Part shown: in pieces, positions 1-8,149 of the stretch
Position numbering within the stretch: position 1 is the first letter of the stretch
Layout: each line of letters starts with the position of its first letter
Source of the DNA: DASRBO01 sp035653595
GTDB taxonomy: Bacteria; Actinomycetota; Acidimicrobiia; Acidimicrobiales; JAJPHE01
Length of the DNA stretch: 19,750 bases
NCBI GenBank assembly: GCA_035653595.1
Contig: DASRBO010000186.1
Location: 1 to 19,750 of the forward strand
Reading direction: 5' to 3'
Position numbers and translations under genes: made by a program
Notes under the pieces: generated by a model
Database searches by the model: none
Seen by the model: the letters and a program-made list of their open reading frames with translations, nothing else
Told to the model about the DNA's origin: nothing

Positions 1-953
1 CCGAGCATGGTGCCCAGGGCGGCCACCGCCTGCTGGTCGAGCGGCGTGTCGAGCTCGTCCGGCCCGATCCACGGGGCAGACACCCCGCCGGGGATGACCG
101 CCTTGATGGCGTTGCCGTCCCGCACGCCGCCACCGAGGCGGGGGTCGTAGATGAGGTCGCGGAAGGTCGGCTTGTTCATCTCGACCTCGTAGTTGCCCGG
201 GCGCCGCACATGCCCGGCCAGGGCGAAGATGCGGGTGCCGGTGGAGGTCGGCGCCCCGAGGGCGGCGTAGGCGGCCCCGCCGTTGTTGACGATCCAGGGG
301 ATGGTCGAGACGGTCTCCACGTTGTTGACGATGGTGGGCTCGGCGTAGAGCCCCATCACCGCCGGGTACCACGGCGGCTTGATCCGGGGGAAGCCGCGCT
401 TGCCCTCGAGGCTCTCGAGGAGCCCGGTCTCGTCCCCGCAGATGTAGGCGCCGGCGCCCGGGTGCACGACCACGTCGAGGGAGAAGCCGGAACCGAAGAT
501 GTCGGCACCCACGGCGCCGTGGCGGTAGGCGTCGTTGAGCGCCTCCTGAACCCGCTCGAGGCCGAGGGCGAACTCGCCCCTTATGTATACGAAGGCCTGG
601 GTGGCCTGCACGGCGTAGGCGGTGATCACCGTCCCCTCGATCAGCTGGTGGGGGTCGCCGACGACGAGGGCGTGGTCCTTGAAGGTCGCCGGCTCGCTCT
701 CGTCGCCGTTGACCACCAGGTAGCGCACTGGGGCCGGTCGCAGCATGGACCATTTGCGCCCGGTGGCGAAACCGGCCCCGCCCCGGCCCAGCAGCCCCGA
801 GGTGTCGACCTCGGCGGCCACCTGCTCGGGGTGCATGGTCAGCGCCTTGCGCAGGGCGGTGTAGCCCCCGGTGGCCAGGAACCGCTGCAGGGTGTGGGAG
901 CCGTCTGCGCCCAGGCGCGACGTGACGATCCTGGGCGCCTCGGTGACCGTCAC
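1..953 (-). CDS. nuoF: NADH-quinone oxidoreductase subunit F (partial, C-terminus off window)
   Basis: This is the NADH- and FMN-binding subunit of respiratory complex I, on the cytoplasmic arm. It oxidises NADH and passes electrons to the iron-sulfur chain. The visible 317 codons carry the nucleotide-binding loop GRGGAGF (residues 56-62), NGDESEPATFKD (82-93) and the FMN-site block ICGDETGLLESLEGKRGFP (171-189). Family members are about 430-450 residues, so roughly the last quarter, including the cysteine motif that binds cluster N3, lies beyond position 1. The GTG at 953 was chosen because it gives the usual short N-terminus before PRIVTSRLG; it sits five bases after the nuoE stop, which implies translational coupling. 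It is the last visible gene of the nuo operon. Identification is firm; only the start codon is slightly uncertain. Confidence 0.95.
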   Translation of the reverse strand, partial: MTVTEAPRIVTSRLGADGSHTLQRFLATGGYTALRKALTMHPEQVAAEVDTSGLLGRGGAGFATGRKWSMLRPAPVRYLVVNGDESEPATFKDHALVVGDPHQLIEGTVITAYAVQATQAFVYIRGEFALGLERVQEALNDAYRHGAVGADIFGSGFSLDVVVHPGAGAYICGDETGLLESLEGKRGFPRIKPPWYPAVMGLYAEPTIVNNVETVSTIPWIVNNGGAAYAALGAPTSTGTRIFALAGHVRRPGNYEVEMNKPTFRDLIYDPRLGGGVRDGNAIKAVIPGGVSAPWIGPDELDTPLDQQAVAALGTML

Positions 954-957
954 GCCC

Positions 958-1638
958 TCACCCCCGCCCGCCCGACTGGCCCTGCTGGCCCTGGGCGGGA
1001 CCCTGCGCCGCCCCGGCGTCGCGCCGGGCCTGCTCCGCCCGCTCGGCCCGCTCGGCGTCGGAACGGGCCCGTTGGGCGGCGATCTCGTCCGTCCCCACCC
1101 GGAGCCCACCGTCGCGCCGGACGCGGTTGAGCACCCCGTGGGCGGGCACGGTGTCGGCCAGGGCCCCCGAGCGCAGGTCCGCCACCAGGCGGTCGAAGGC
1201 TGGCCCGTCGAGGGGGCCGAAGTAGCGGTAGTTCACCTGCACGCACGGGGCCCGGTCGCAGTAGGCGATGCACTCGCTGTCCTCGAGGGTGATCGTCCCG
1301 TCAGCGGTGGTGCCCCCGACGGTGACGCCCAGGCTGGCCTCGGCGTGCTCGAGCAGCTCCTCGGCCCCGGCCAGCAGGCAGGCGATGTTGGTGCAGACGG
1401 CCACCAGGTGCCGTCCCACCGGCTCGGTGTGCAGCATGTCGTAGAACGAGGCCGTGCCCAGGACCTCTGCCGGGGTGAGATCGAGCAGCTCGGCGATGTG
1501 GCCGACCGCCTCGGGCGTGAGCCAGCCGTCCTGCTCCTGGGCCAGGTGGCACAGGGGCACCAGGGCCGAGCGGGGGTGCGGGTAGAGGGAGATGGTCTGG
1601 CGGGCTCGGGCCAGGTTGTCGGCACTGAGGCGGGCCAC
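958..1638 (-). CDS. nuoE: NADH-quinone oxidoreductase subunit E
   Basis: This is the 24-kDa-type thioredoxin-fold subunit of complex I that holds the off-pathway [2Fe-2S] cluster N1a next to NuoF. All four ligand cysteines are visible: Cys82 and Cys87 in CTNIACLLAG, and Cys123 and Cys127 in ECIAYCDRAPC. The predicted length is 226 residues. The last ~50 residues are a charged then Gln/Gly-rich tail with no family motif, probably disordered. The start is a GTG at 1638 that shares one base with the nuoD stop (TAGTG), preceded by GGGAGGAG at 1649-1656, a good ribosome binding site. No other start in this frame fits, because upstream codons lie inside nuoD. Identification is firm. Confidence 0.95.
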   Translation of the reverse strand: MARLSADNLARARQTISLYPHPRSALVPLCHLAQEQDGWLTPEAVGHIAELLDLTPAEVLGTASFYDMLHTEPVGRHLVAVCTNIACLLAGAEELLEHAEASLGVTVGGTTADGTITLEDSECIAYCDRAPCVQVNYRYFGPLDGPAFDRLVADLRSGALADTVPAHGVLNRVRRDGGLRVGTDEIAAQRARSDAERAERAEQARRDAGAAQGPAQGQQGQSGGRG

Positions 1639-2963
1639 TAGCGGTCCACTCCTCCCATCACCGGGTCGACGGAGGAGATGACGGCCACGGCGTCGGCGAC
1701 CAGTCCGCCGCGCATCATGATCGGCAGGCTCTGGAGGTTGACGAAGGAGGCGTCGCGGATGTGGCACCGGTAGGGCTTGGAGGATCCGTCGGTGGCCAGG
1801 TAGCAGCCCAGCTCGCCTCGGGGCGACTCCACCGCCACATAGACCTCGCCCTCGGGCACCTTGAAGCCCTCGGTGAAGATCTTGAAGTGGTGGATCAGCG
1901 CCTCCATCGACTCGTCGATGCGGCGCCGCGGCGGCGGGGTCACCTTCTTGTCCTGCACCCGGTAGTCGCCAGCGGGCATGGCCTCGGCGATCTGGGCCAG
2001 GATGCGCAGCGACTCGCGGATCTCGTTGAGGCGGATGGCATAGCGGTCGAAGGCGTCCCCGAAGCGGCCGACGACCACGTCGAAGTCGAGGTCCTCGTAG
2101 AACATGTAGGGCAGCTCGCGGCGCAGATCCCAGGCCACCCCGGTGCAGCGCAGCACCGGCCCCGTGGCCGACAGGGCCAGGGCCTCCTCGGCGCTGATTA
2201 CCCCGACCCCCTGGGTGCGCTCGCGGAAGATGGGCTGGCCGGTCAGCAGCTCGTCGTACTCGTCGAGGCGGGGCGGAACAGTCCGCAGGATGACGTCGAG
2301 GTCGTCCTGCCAGCCGTCGGGGAGGTCGGCGGCCACCCCACCGGGGCGGATGTAGTTGTGGTTCATCCGGAGCCCGCTGGTCTTCTCGAAGAAGTCGAGG
2401 ATCATCTCCCGCTCGCGGAAGCCGTAGATCATCATGGACACGGCGCCGACGTCCATACCGTTGGTGGCCATCCAGAGCAGGTGCGACGACACCCGGTTGA
2501 GCTCGGTCATGAGCATCCGGATCCACGTGGCCCGCTCGGGCACCTCGACCTCGAGCAGCTTCTCCACCGCAAGGGAGAAGACCAGCTCGTTGAACAGCGG
2601 GGCGAGGTAGTCCATGCGGGTGACGTTGGTGCAGCCCTGCACGAAGGTGAGCTCCTCGGCCGTCTTCTCCATGCCGGTGTGCAGGTAGCCGATGATCGGC
2701 TTGGTACGGAGGACGGTCTCGCCCTGCAGCTCCATCATGAGCCGCAGAACCCCGTGGGTCGACGGGTGCTGGGGGCCCATGTTGATGATCATGGTCTCGC
2801 CCTCGCGCTCGACGTCGATGTCGGACGAGTCGAGGACGTTGCCCTCGGGCAGGCGCAGGACGGCACCCTGCTCCATCAGCAGCTCGCGGGACTCCGTGTC
2901 CGATCGGGGCTGCATCTCCTGGCGGCCCTCGGAGGTCTCGTGGATCAGGTCGTGGTCGCTCAT
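1638..2963 (-). CDS. nuoD: NADH-quinone oxidoreductase subunit D
   Basis: This is the 49-kDa subunit of complex I, related to [NiFe]-hydrogenase large subunits, which forms the quinone pocket with NuoB. The predicted length is 441 residues. The conserved MGPQHPSTHGVLRL block starts at residue 62, followed by GYLHTGMEK, the MTELNRVSSHLLW helix, and the C-terminal DPVMGGVDR ending that is typical of the family. The first ~55 residues are a charged extension before the conserved fold. The ATG at 2963 overlaps the nuoC stop as ATGA, a classic coupled start. Internal ATG codons in the extension are possible alternatives but lack this coupling. Identification is firm. Confidence 0.96.
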   Translation of the reverse strand: MSDHDLIHETSEGRQEMQPRSDTESRELLMEQGAVLRLPEGNVLDSSDIDVEREGETMIINMGPQHPSTHGVLRLMMELQGETVLRTKPIIGYLHTGMEKTAEELTFVQGCTNVTRMDYLAPLFNELVFSLAVEKLLEVEVPERATWIRMLMTELNRVSSHLLWMATNGMDVGAVSMMIYGFREREMILDFFEKTSGLRMNHNYIRPGGVAADLPDGWQDDLDVILRTVPPRLDEYDELLTGQPIFRERTQGVGVISAEEALALSATGPVLRCTGVAWDLRRELPYMFYEDLDFDVVVGRFGDAFDRYAIRLNEIRESLRILAQIAEAMPAGDYRVQDKKVTPPPRRRIDESMEALIHHFKIFTEGFKVPEGEVYVAVESPRGELGCYLATDGSSKPYRCHIRDASFVNLQSLPIMMRGGLVADAVAVISSVDPVMGGVDR

Positions 2964-3481
2964 CGGGTCGACGGAGCCCCCTTGAACTGCACCGGCACCC
3001 GCCCCACGGCGTAGTCCTTGCGCAGCGGATGGCCCTCCCAGTCCTCGGGCATGAGGATGCGGGTGAGGTCGGGGTGGCCGGAGAAGACGATGCCCATCAT
3101 GTCGAAGGTCTCGCGCTCCATCGCCTCCGTGCCCGGGTACAGGTCGAACAGGCTCTGGACCACGGGGTCCGCCTCGGGCACCTGCACCCGGATGCGCACC
3201 CGCTGGCGGCGGCCGTGGGAGAGGAGGTTGACCACCAGCTCGAAGCGCTGACGGGTGACGCCCTCGGGCAGGGGCCGGTCGGGATGGGCGAGGTAGTCGG
3301 TGGCGCAGACGTCGACACAGACGTTGAACCCGTCTTCCCGCAGCGCCTCCACCAACCGCCGGTACCCGGCCACGTCGGTGTGCAGCACCGCCTGGCCCCG
3401 CGACCACGACACCGGTACGCCGTAACCCGACAGCTCCTCGGGGGCCGGGGACGAGCGGTCCAGCGCCGCCGCCTCGGCCAT
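2960..3481 (-). CDS. nuoC: NADH-quinone oxidoreductase subunit C
   Basis: This is the 30-kDa subunit of the complex I peripheral arm, a structural partner of NuoD and NuoB with no cofactor of its own. The predicted length is 173 residues. The family signature is visible in ETFDMMGIVFSGHPDLTRIL followed by MPEDWEGHPLRKDY near the C-terminus, the most conserved part of the family. It is separate from nuoD here, unlike the fused nuoCD of enterobacteria. The ATG at 3481 shares one base with the nuoB stop (TGATG), and the 3' end overlaps the nuoD start by four bases. Identification is firm. Confidence 0.94.
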   Translation of the reverse strand: MAEAAALDRSSPAPEELSGYGVPVSWSRGQAVLHTDVAGYRRLVEALREDGFNVCVDVCATDYLAHPDRPLPEGVTRQRFELVVNLLSHGRRQRVRIRVQVPEADPVVQSLFDLYPGTEAMERETFDMMGIVFSGHPDLTRILMPEDWEGHPLRKDYAVGRVPVQFKGAPSTR

Positions 3482-4050
3482 CAGCGGGGAACCCCGACCC
3501 GGACGTTGGCGGGCTCGACCCCGGCGCCTCCGGGGTGGGGGGGCGGCGGCAGCTGGATGCCGGCGCCCACGCCCGGCCGGCGACGGGTGATCTCGCCCTC
3601 GGAGATCTTCTGGTGCAGGGTGAGGATGGCGTGCAGCAGCGTCTCCGGCCCGGGCGGGCAGCCGGGGGCGTAGACGTCGACCGGCACCACCTGGTCGACG
3701 CCCTGGACGATGGCGTAGTTGTTGAACATGCCTCCGGTCGAGGCGCACACGCCCATGGAGATGACCCACTTGGGCTCCATCATCTGGTCGTAGACCTGCC
3801 GCAGCACCGGGGCCATCTTCTGGCTCACCCGCCCGGCCACCACCATCAGGTCGGCCTGGCGGGGAGAGGCGCGGAACACCTCCATGCCGAAGCGCGAGAT
3901 GTCGAAGTGCGCCGCCCCGGTCGCCATCATCTCGATGGCGCAGCAGGCGAGGCCGAAGGTGGCCGGCCAGACGCTGTTGCGCCGGGCCCACTTGACCAGC
4001 TCCTCCAACGTCCCGGTGATGAAGTTGTGATTGAGATCCTCGAATCCCAC
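3481..4050 (-). CDS. nuoB: NADH-quinone oxidoreductase subunit B
   Basis: This is the PSST-type subunit of complex I that binds cluster N2, the last iron-sulfur centre before quinone. The predicted length is 189 residues. The cluster ligands are all present: the tandem Cys36-Cys37 in FGLACCAIEMMATG, Cys102 in GVCASTGGMF and Cys131 in APGCPPGPE. A proline- and glycine-rich tail of ~35 residues follows the conserved domain. The start is a GTG at 4050, giving the N-terminus VGFEDLN, comparable with the MGLEE starts of other actinobacterial NuoB. AGGAG at 4058-4062 provides a ribosome binding site at suitable distance. The gap to nuoA is 14 bases. Identification is firm. Confidence 0.96.
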   Translation of the reverse strand: MGFEDLNHNFITGTLEELVKWARRNSVWPATFGLACCAIEMMATGAAHFDISRFGMEVFRASPRQADLMVVAGRVSQKMAPVLRQVYDQMMEPKWVISMGVCASTGGMFNNYAIVQGVDQVVPVDVYAPGCPPGPETLLHAILTLHQKISEGEITRRRPGVGAGIQLPPPPHPGGAGVEPANVRVGVPR

Positions 4051-4064
4051 CGGCGTGCTCCTGG

Positions 4065-4511
4065 CTAGGCCGCCTCGTCGGTACGACCGATCCGGCGAAC
4101 GGTGCTGTCGCTGGTGCGCGCCGGCGACACCGGTGCCATCGGGCGCAACCGCTTGACCGGGCCCCAGTCGAGGGCCCCGTTGCTGATGAGGTAGATGAAG
4201 GCCACGAACACCGCGGCCGCGAACGCCAGCATCTCGACCATCCCAAAGGCCCGCAGCTGGCGGAAGATCACCGCCCACGGGTAGAGGAAGATGATCTCGA
4301 TGTCGAAGATGATGAACAGCATCGCCACCAGGTAGAAGCGCACCGGGAAGCGCTCGGCCGGCTCGCGGTCGGGCACGATGCCGCACTCGTAGGGCGCCGA
4401 CTTGGCTTCGGTCTCCCGCTTGGGGGCGAGCAGCCCGGAGGCGACGAAGCTGAGCCCGGCGAAGAGAGTCGCCAGGATCAGCAGCGCGAGGATGGGGAGG
4501 TACTGGGTCAT
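4065..4511 (-). CDS. nuoA: NADH-quinone oxidoreductase subunit A
   Basis: This is a small membrane subunit of complex I at the junction of the membrane and peripheral arms. The predicted length is 148 residues with three hydrophobic segments at about residues 4-28, 59-83 and 92-112. The conserved loop SAPYECGIVPD lies between the first two, and RFYLVAMLFIIFDIEIIFLY forms the second helix with its characteristic acidic residues. The ATG at 4511 was chosen over one 15 codons upstream because GAGGG lies eight bases before it and the upstream extension is a Gly run with no family counterpart. It is the first gene of the nuo operon. Identification is firm. Confidence 0.95.
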   Translation of the reverse strand: MTQYLPILALLILATLFAGLSFVASGLLAPKRETEAKSAPYECGIVPDREPAERFPVRFYLVAMLFIIFDIEIIFLYPWAVIFRQLRAFGMVEMLAFAAAVFVAFIYLISNGALDWGPVKRLRPMAPVSPARTSDSTVRRIGRTDEAA

Positions 4512-4640
4512 CGCTTCGGCCCTCAAGCTAGTGCCGCCACCACCCCCGGACGCCAAACGGGAACGGTGCCCGTCGGCGCCCGAGACGGCCTGCCGGCCCG
4601 GATTCGGAGCCCGCCCGCCCGCCGCCTACTGTCGGGCCCG
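4512..4640. promoter_or_regulatory. Divergent nuoA / reductase intergenic region
   Basis: These 129 bases separate nuoA (-) from the reductase gene (+) and must hold both promoters. On the + strand, TACTGT at 4627-4632 fits a -10 element and ends eight bases before the ATG at 4641. There is no Shine-Dalgarno sequence there, so the reductase transcript may be leaderless. On the - strand, TAGCTT at 4525-4530 is a weak -10 candidate with no convincing -35. A short inverted repeat, ACGGG at 4557-4561 with CCCGT at 4569-4573, lies in the middle. No Rex-type TTGTGAA/TTCACAA site was seen. All element calls here are tentative. Confidence 0.35.
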
Positions 4641-5894
4641 ATGACCGGCCCCCTCGTCGACGTGGTGGTGGTCGGCGGCGGGCCTTCCGGAGCCGCCTGC
4701 GCCTACTGGCTGGCCGACGCCGGCTGGGACGTCCTGGTGGTCGAGAAGAAGCGCTACCCGCGCGAGAAGACCTGCGGCGACGGGCTCACCCCCCGCTCGG
4801 TCCTCCAGCTGGAGGCGATGGGCCTGGCCCCCGAGCTTTCGACCCACCACCGCTTCGACGGCCTGCGCTCGGTGGCCTTCGGCCGCCAGCTGGAGCTGCG
4901 CTGGCCGGAGCACCCGGGCTTCCCCGCCCACGGTTACGTCGTGACCCGCCACGACCTCGACCAGCTTGTGGCCGAGCGGGCGGAGAAGGCCGGTGCCACC
5001 GTCTGGCAGGAGGCGGAGGCCACCGCCCCGCTGTTCGACGACACCGCCGCCGGGTCAGGCCGGGTGGTCGGGGTGAGCGTGGTCCGGAAGGGCCGGCCCG
5101 AGCCGGTCGAGGTCCGGGCCCGTTGGGTGGTGCTGGCCGACGGGGCCAACTCCCGCCTGGCCCGGCCGCTCGGCATCCGGCGGGACCGGTCGCTGCCGAT
5201 GGGCATGGCCATCCGCGCCTACTACCTCTCCCCCCGCCACGACGAGGCCTGGATCGAATCGCACCTCGACGTGCGGGACCGCTCGGGCAACGTGCTGCCG
5301 GGCTACGGCTGGATCTTCCCGGTCGGGGACGGCCGGGTGAACGTGGGGGTCGGCCTGCTGTCCACCTTCAGCCACTGGAAGGACGTGAACACCACCCGCC
5401 TGATGGAGGCCTTCGTGGCCGGCGCCCCGGCGTCATGGGGGCTGTCGGAGGCGTCCTGCTGCGGCCCGCCCACCGGCGGAAGGCTGCCGATGGGCCTGTC
5501 GGCCCGGCCCCGCTCGGGGCCCGGGTGGCTGGCCACCGGCGACGTGGTGGGGGCGATCAACCCGTTCAACGGCGAAGGCATCGCCTACGCCTACGAGACC
5601 GGCCGCATGGCCGCCCTGTGCCTGGCCGACGCCCTGGACGGGGCCGACCCCGAGCCAGCGGCCACCTACGAGGCCAGGCTGGAGGACAGCTACGGCCTGT
5701 ACTACCGGGTGGCCGACGCCTTCGTGCGCATCATCGGCCGGCCGGCGGCCATGCGCCTGCTGGTCTCCACCGGCATGCGGTCGGCCTCGCTCATGGAGTG
5801 GGTGCTGCGGATCATGTCCAACATGCTCCGGCCCGACGAGCTAGGCCCGGCCGAGGCCGCCTACCGGGCGGTGGCGGCGCTCGCCCGGGCCTGA
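4641..5894 (+). CDS. Geranylgeranyl reductase family flavoprotein (probable menaquinone side-chain reductase)
   Basis: This is an FAD-dependent oxidoreductase of the geranylgeranyl reductase family, 417 residues. An N-terminal Rossmann motif, VVVVGGGPSGAACAYWLA (residues 8-25), binds the FAD adenosine. The family block KTCGDGLTPRSV is at 43-54, and the second FAD motif ATGDVVGAINPFNGEGIAYA is near 298-317. In actinobacteria, members such as MenJ saturate one isoprene unit of menaquinone; others act on archaeal-type lipids or chlorophyll precursors. Its position divergent from nuoA, whose product reduces menaquinone, supports a quinone role, but the substrate is inferred. ATG 4641 is preferred over an upstream in-frame ATG because the conserved domain starts at once. 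Its 3' end overlaps hemL (opposite strand) by 34 bases. Confidence 0.85.
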   Translation: MTGPLVDVVVVGGGPSGAACAYWLADAGWDVLVVEKKRYPREKTCGDGLTPRSVLQLEAMGLAPELSTHHRFDGLRSVAFGRQLELRWPEHPGFPAHGYVVTRHDLDQLVAERAEKAGATVWQEAEATAPLFDDTAAGSGRVVGVSVVRKGRPEPVEVRARWVVLADGANSRLARPLGIRRDRSLPMGMAIRAYYLSPRHDEAWIESHLDVRDRSGNVLPGYGWIFPVGDGRVNVGVGLLSTFSHWKDVNTTRLMEAFVAGAPASWGLSEASCCGPPTGGRLPMGLSARPRSGPGWLATGDVVGAINPFNGEGIAYAYETGRMAALCLADALDGADPEPAATYEARLEDSYGLYYRVADAFVRIIGRPAAMRLLVSTGMRSASLMEWVLRIMSNMLRPDELGPAEAAYRAVAALARA

Positions 5895-7153
5895 GACCGG
5901 GCCGCCATCGCCGCCTCGGCGGTGCGGGCGACCTCCTCGGGGCCGTGGGCCAGGCCCGGGAAGAGCACCTCGTAGGCGCCCGGGGCCAGGGCCACCCCTC
6001 CGGCCAGCATCGCCCGCATGAAGCCGGCGTAGCGGCCGTTGCCGGCGGCGGCCGTGGCGCTCTGGTAGTCGGTCACCGGGAGGTCGGAGAGGAACAGGCC
6101 CACCAGGGTCCCGAACACCGGCACCTGCACCTCGTCCGGGCCCAGCGCCTCCAGCAGGGCATCGGCCAGGCGGCGGGCGGTGGCCGCCAGCTGGCGGTAG
6201 GCGGCCTCGTCCAGCCGGTCGAGGACGGCGAGGCCGGCGGCGGTGGCCAGCGGGTTCCCCGACAGAGTGCCGGCCTGGTACACGGGGCCGTCGGGGGCGA
6301 GCACGGCCATCACGTCTGCCCGGCCGCCGAAGGCGGCCAGGGGGAGTCCGCCGCCGATCACCTTGCCGAAGCACCACAGGTCGGGGGTCACCCCCAACAG
6401 GGCGCTGGCGCCGCCGGGCCCGAGCCGGAACCCGGTGATGACCTCGTCGAACACCAGCAGGGCGCCGGCGGCGTCGCAGGCCCGGCGCAGCCCCTCCAGG
6501 AACCCGGGGGCGGGAGGAACCAGGCCCATGTTGGCCGCCACCGGCTCCACGATCACCGCCGCCACGTCCTCGCCCACCTCGGGCACGACGTTGTAGGGGA
6601 CCACCACCGTGTCGGCCACCGCCGCCGGGGTGACCCCGGCCGAGCCGGGCAGGCCGAGGGTGGCGATCCCGCTGCCGCCGGCGGCCAGCAGGGCGTCGCT
6701 GTGGCCGTGGTAGCAGCCGGCGAACTTGACCACCCGGGCCCGGCCGGTGAAGCCCCGGGCCACCCGCAGGGCGCTCATGGCGGCCTCGGTCCCGCTGCTC
6801 ACCAGCCGCACCGAGTCACAGCCCGGCACCCGGGCCACGATGGCCTCGGCCAGGCGCACCTCCGCCTCGGTGGGGGCGCCGTACGTCGTGCCCCGGGCGG
6901 CCGCCGCCGTCACCGCCTCGGTGACCGCCGGGTGGGCGTGGCCCAGGATGACCGCCCCGTAGGACTGGACCCAGTCCACGTAGCGGTGACCCTCGACGTC
7001 CCAGACGGCCGCCCCCTCGGCCCGGTCCACGAAATAGGGGGTCCCGCCGACCGAGCGGAAGGCCCGCACCGGCGAGTTCACCCCGCCCGGGGTCACCGCC
7101 GCGGCCCGCCGGTAGAGCCCGGCGTTGGTGGCGCCTCCGCTGGGTCCGGTCAC
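5861..7153 (-). CDS. hemL: Glutamate-1-semialdehyde 2,1-aminomutase
   Basis: This PLP enzyme converts glutamate-1-semialdehyde, the HemA product, into 5-aminolevulinate, completing the C5 route. The predicted length is 430 residues, normal for the family. Visible landmarks are TPGGVNSPVRAF (21-32), the phosphate-binding SSGTEAAMSALR (119-130), the FDEVITGFR block (235-243) whose Asp contacts the PLP ring nitrogen, and the Schiff-base lysine Lys264 in FGKVIGGGLP. The GTG at 7153 lies eight bases after the hemB stop and gives the expected N-terminus. It is the last gene of the tetrapyrrole operon. Its terminal codons overlap the convergent reductase gene, leaving no room for a terminator between them. 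Identification is firm. Confidence 0.96.
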   Translation of the reverse strand: MTGPSGGATNAGLYRRAAAVTPGGVNSPVRAFRSVGGTPYFVDRAEGAAVWDVEGHRYVDWVQSYGAVILGHAHPAVTEAVTAAAARGTTYGAPTEAEVRLAEAIVARVPGCDSVRLVSSGTEAAMSALRVARGFTGRARVVKFAGCYHGHSDALLAAGGSGIATLGLPGSAGVTPAAVADTVVVPYNVVPEVGEDVAAVIVEPVAANMGLVPPAPGFLEGLRRACDAAGALLVFDEVITGFRLGPGGASALLGVTPDLWCFGKVIGGGLPLAAFGGRADVMAVLAPDGPVYQAGTLSGNPLATAAGLAVLDRLDEAAYRQLAATARRLADALLEALGPDEVQVPVFGTLVGLFLSDLPVTDYQSATAAAGNGRYAGFMRAMLAGGVALAPGAYEVLFPGLAHGPEEVARTAEAAMAARSQARASAATAR

Positions 7154-7161
7154 CGCCGGGC

Positions 7162-8139
7162 TCAGAGCACCTCGGCGAGCTCGCCGGCCAGGTAGGTGAG
7201 CACCACATCGGCGCCCGCGCGGCGGATGGCGGTGACGTGCTCGAGGGCGACCGCCTCACCGTCGATCCAGCCGTTGGCGGCGGCGGCCTTGAGCATGGCG
7301 TACTCCCCGCTCACGTGATAGGCGGCCAGCGGCACGTCGAAGCGCTCCCGCACGGCGGCGATGACGTCGAGATAGGCCAGGGCCGGCTTGACCATCACCA
7401 TGTCGGCCCCCTCGGCCAGGTCGAGGCGGACCTCCTCCAGGGCCTCGCGGGCGTTGCGGTAGTCCTGCTGGTAGCCCCGGCGGTCACCCCCGCCGGCGAT
7501 CTCCACGTCCACCGCCTCGCGGAAGGGCCCGTACAGGGCGGAGGCGTACTTGGCGGCATAGGCGAGGACGGCGACATCCTCGTGCCCGCTCCCGTCGAGG
7601 GCGGAGCGGATGGCGCCCACCTGTCCGTCCATCATTCCCGAGGGGGCCACCACGTCCGCCCCGGCGTCGGCCTGGGCCACCGCCACCAGCCCGTAGAGCT
7701 CGATGGTGGCGTCGTTGTCGACCTCGCCCGCCGGGGTGAGCACCCCGCAGTGGCCGTGGTCGGTGTACTCGTCGAGGCAGAGGTCGGCCATGACCACGGT
7801 GGATCCGCCCAGCTCGTCCCGCAGATCCCGCAGCGCCACCTGCACGATCCCGTCCGGATCCCAGGCCGCCGAGCCGACGGCGTCCTTGGTCGCGGGCAGG
7901 CCGAACACGATCAGCCCCCCGACGCCCAGGCCGGCCAGCCGGGAGGCCTCCTTGACCAGGGACGCCCGGCTGTGCTGGTGGACCCCGGGGAGGCTGGACA
8001 CCGGCACCGGCTCATCGATGCCCTCCCGCACGAACAGGGGGGCGACCAGGTCGGCCGGGCTGAGGCGGGTCTGGGCCACCAGCCGGCGCAGGGCGGGGGT
8101 GCGGCGGAGCCGGCGCATCCGGCGGGTCGGGAAGCTCAC
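7162..8139 (-). CDS. hemB: Porphobilinogen synthase (5-aminolevulinate dehydratase)
   Basis: This enzyme condenses two 5-aminolevulinate molecules to porphobilinogen. The predicted length is 325 residues. The two active-site lysines are Lys197 in AYAAKYASALYGPFR and Lys251 in MVMVKPALAYLDV. The metal-site segment DLCLDEYTDHGHCG (119-132) keeps Cys121 and Cys131 but has Asp123 where the zinc enzymes have the middle cysteine, so the metal requirement may differ from the three-cysteine zinc type. The start is a GTG at 8139, ten bases after the hemD stop, with only a weak ribosome binding site; translational coupling is likely. Identification is firm. Confidence 0.96.
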   Translation of the reverse strand: MSFPTRRMRRLRRTPALRRLVAQTRLSPADLVAPLFVREGIDEPVPVSSLPGVHQHSRASLVKEASRLAGLGVGGLIVFGLPATKDAVGSAAWDPDGIVQVALRDLRDELGGSTVVMADLCLDEYTDHGHCGVLTPAGEVDNDATIELYGLVAVAQADAGADVVAPSGMMDGQVGAIRSALDGSGHEDVAVLAYAAKYASALYGPFREAVDVEIAGGGDRRGYQQDYRNAREALEEVRLDLAEGADMVMVKPALAYLDVIAAVRERFDVPLAAYHVSGEYAMLKAAAANGWIDGEAVALEHVTAIRRAGADVVLTYLAGELAEVL

Positions 8140-8149
8140 CGCCGAAAGC

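Noticed and set aside
4024..4030. TTGTGA sequence near the nuoB start as a Rex site
   Set aside because: It is a half-site only, with no inverted partner, and lies inside the nuoB coding region.
5123..7195. A ~690-codon open frame on the + strand across the reductase and antisense to hemL
   Set aside because: Its translation is Gly/Arg/His-rich with no domain, and it lies over two well-identified genes. Such frames arise from GC-biased third positions.
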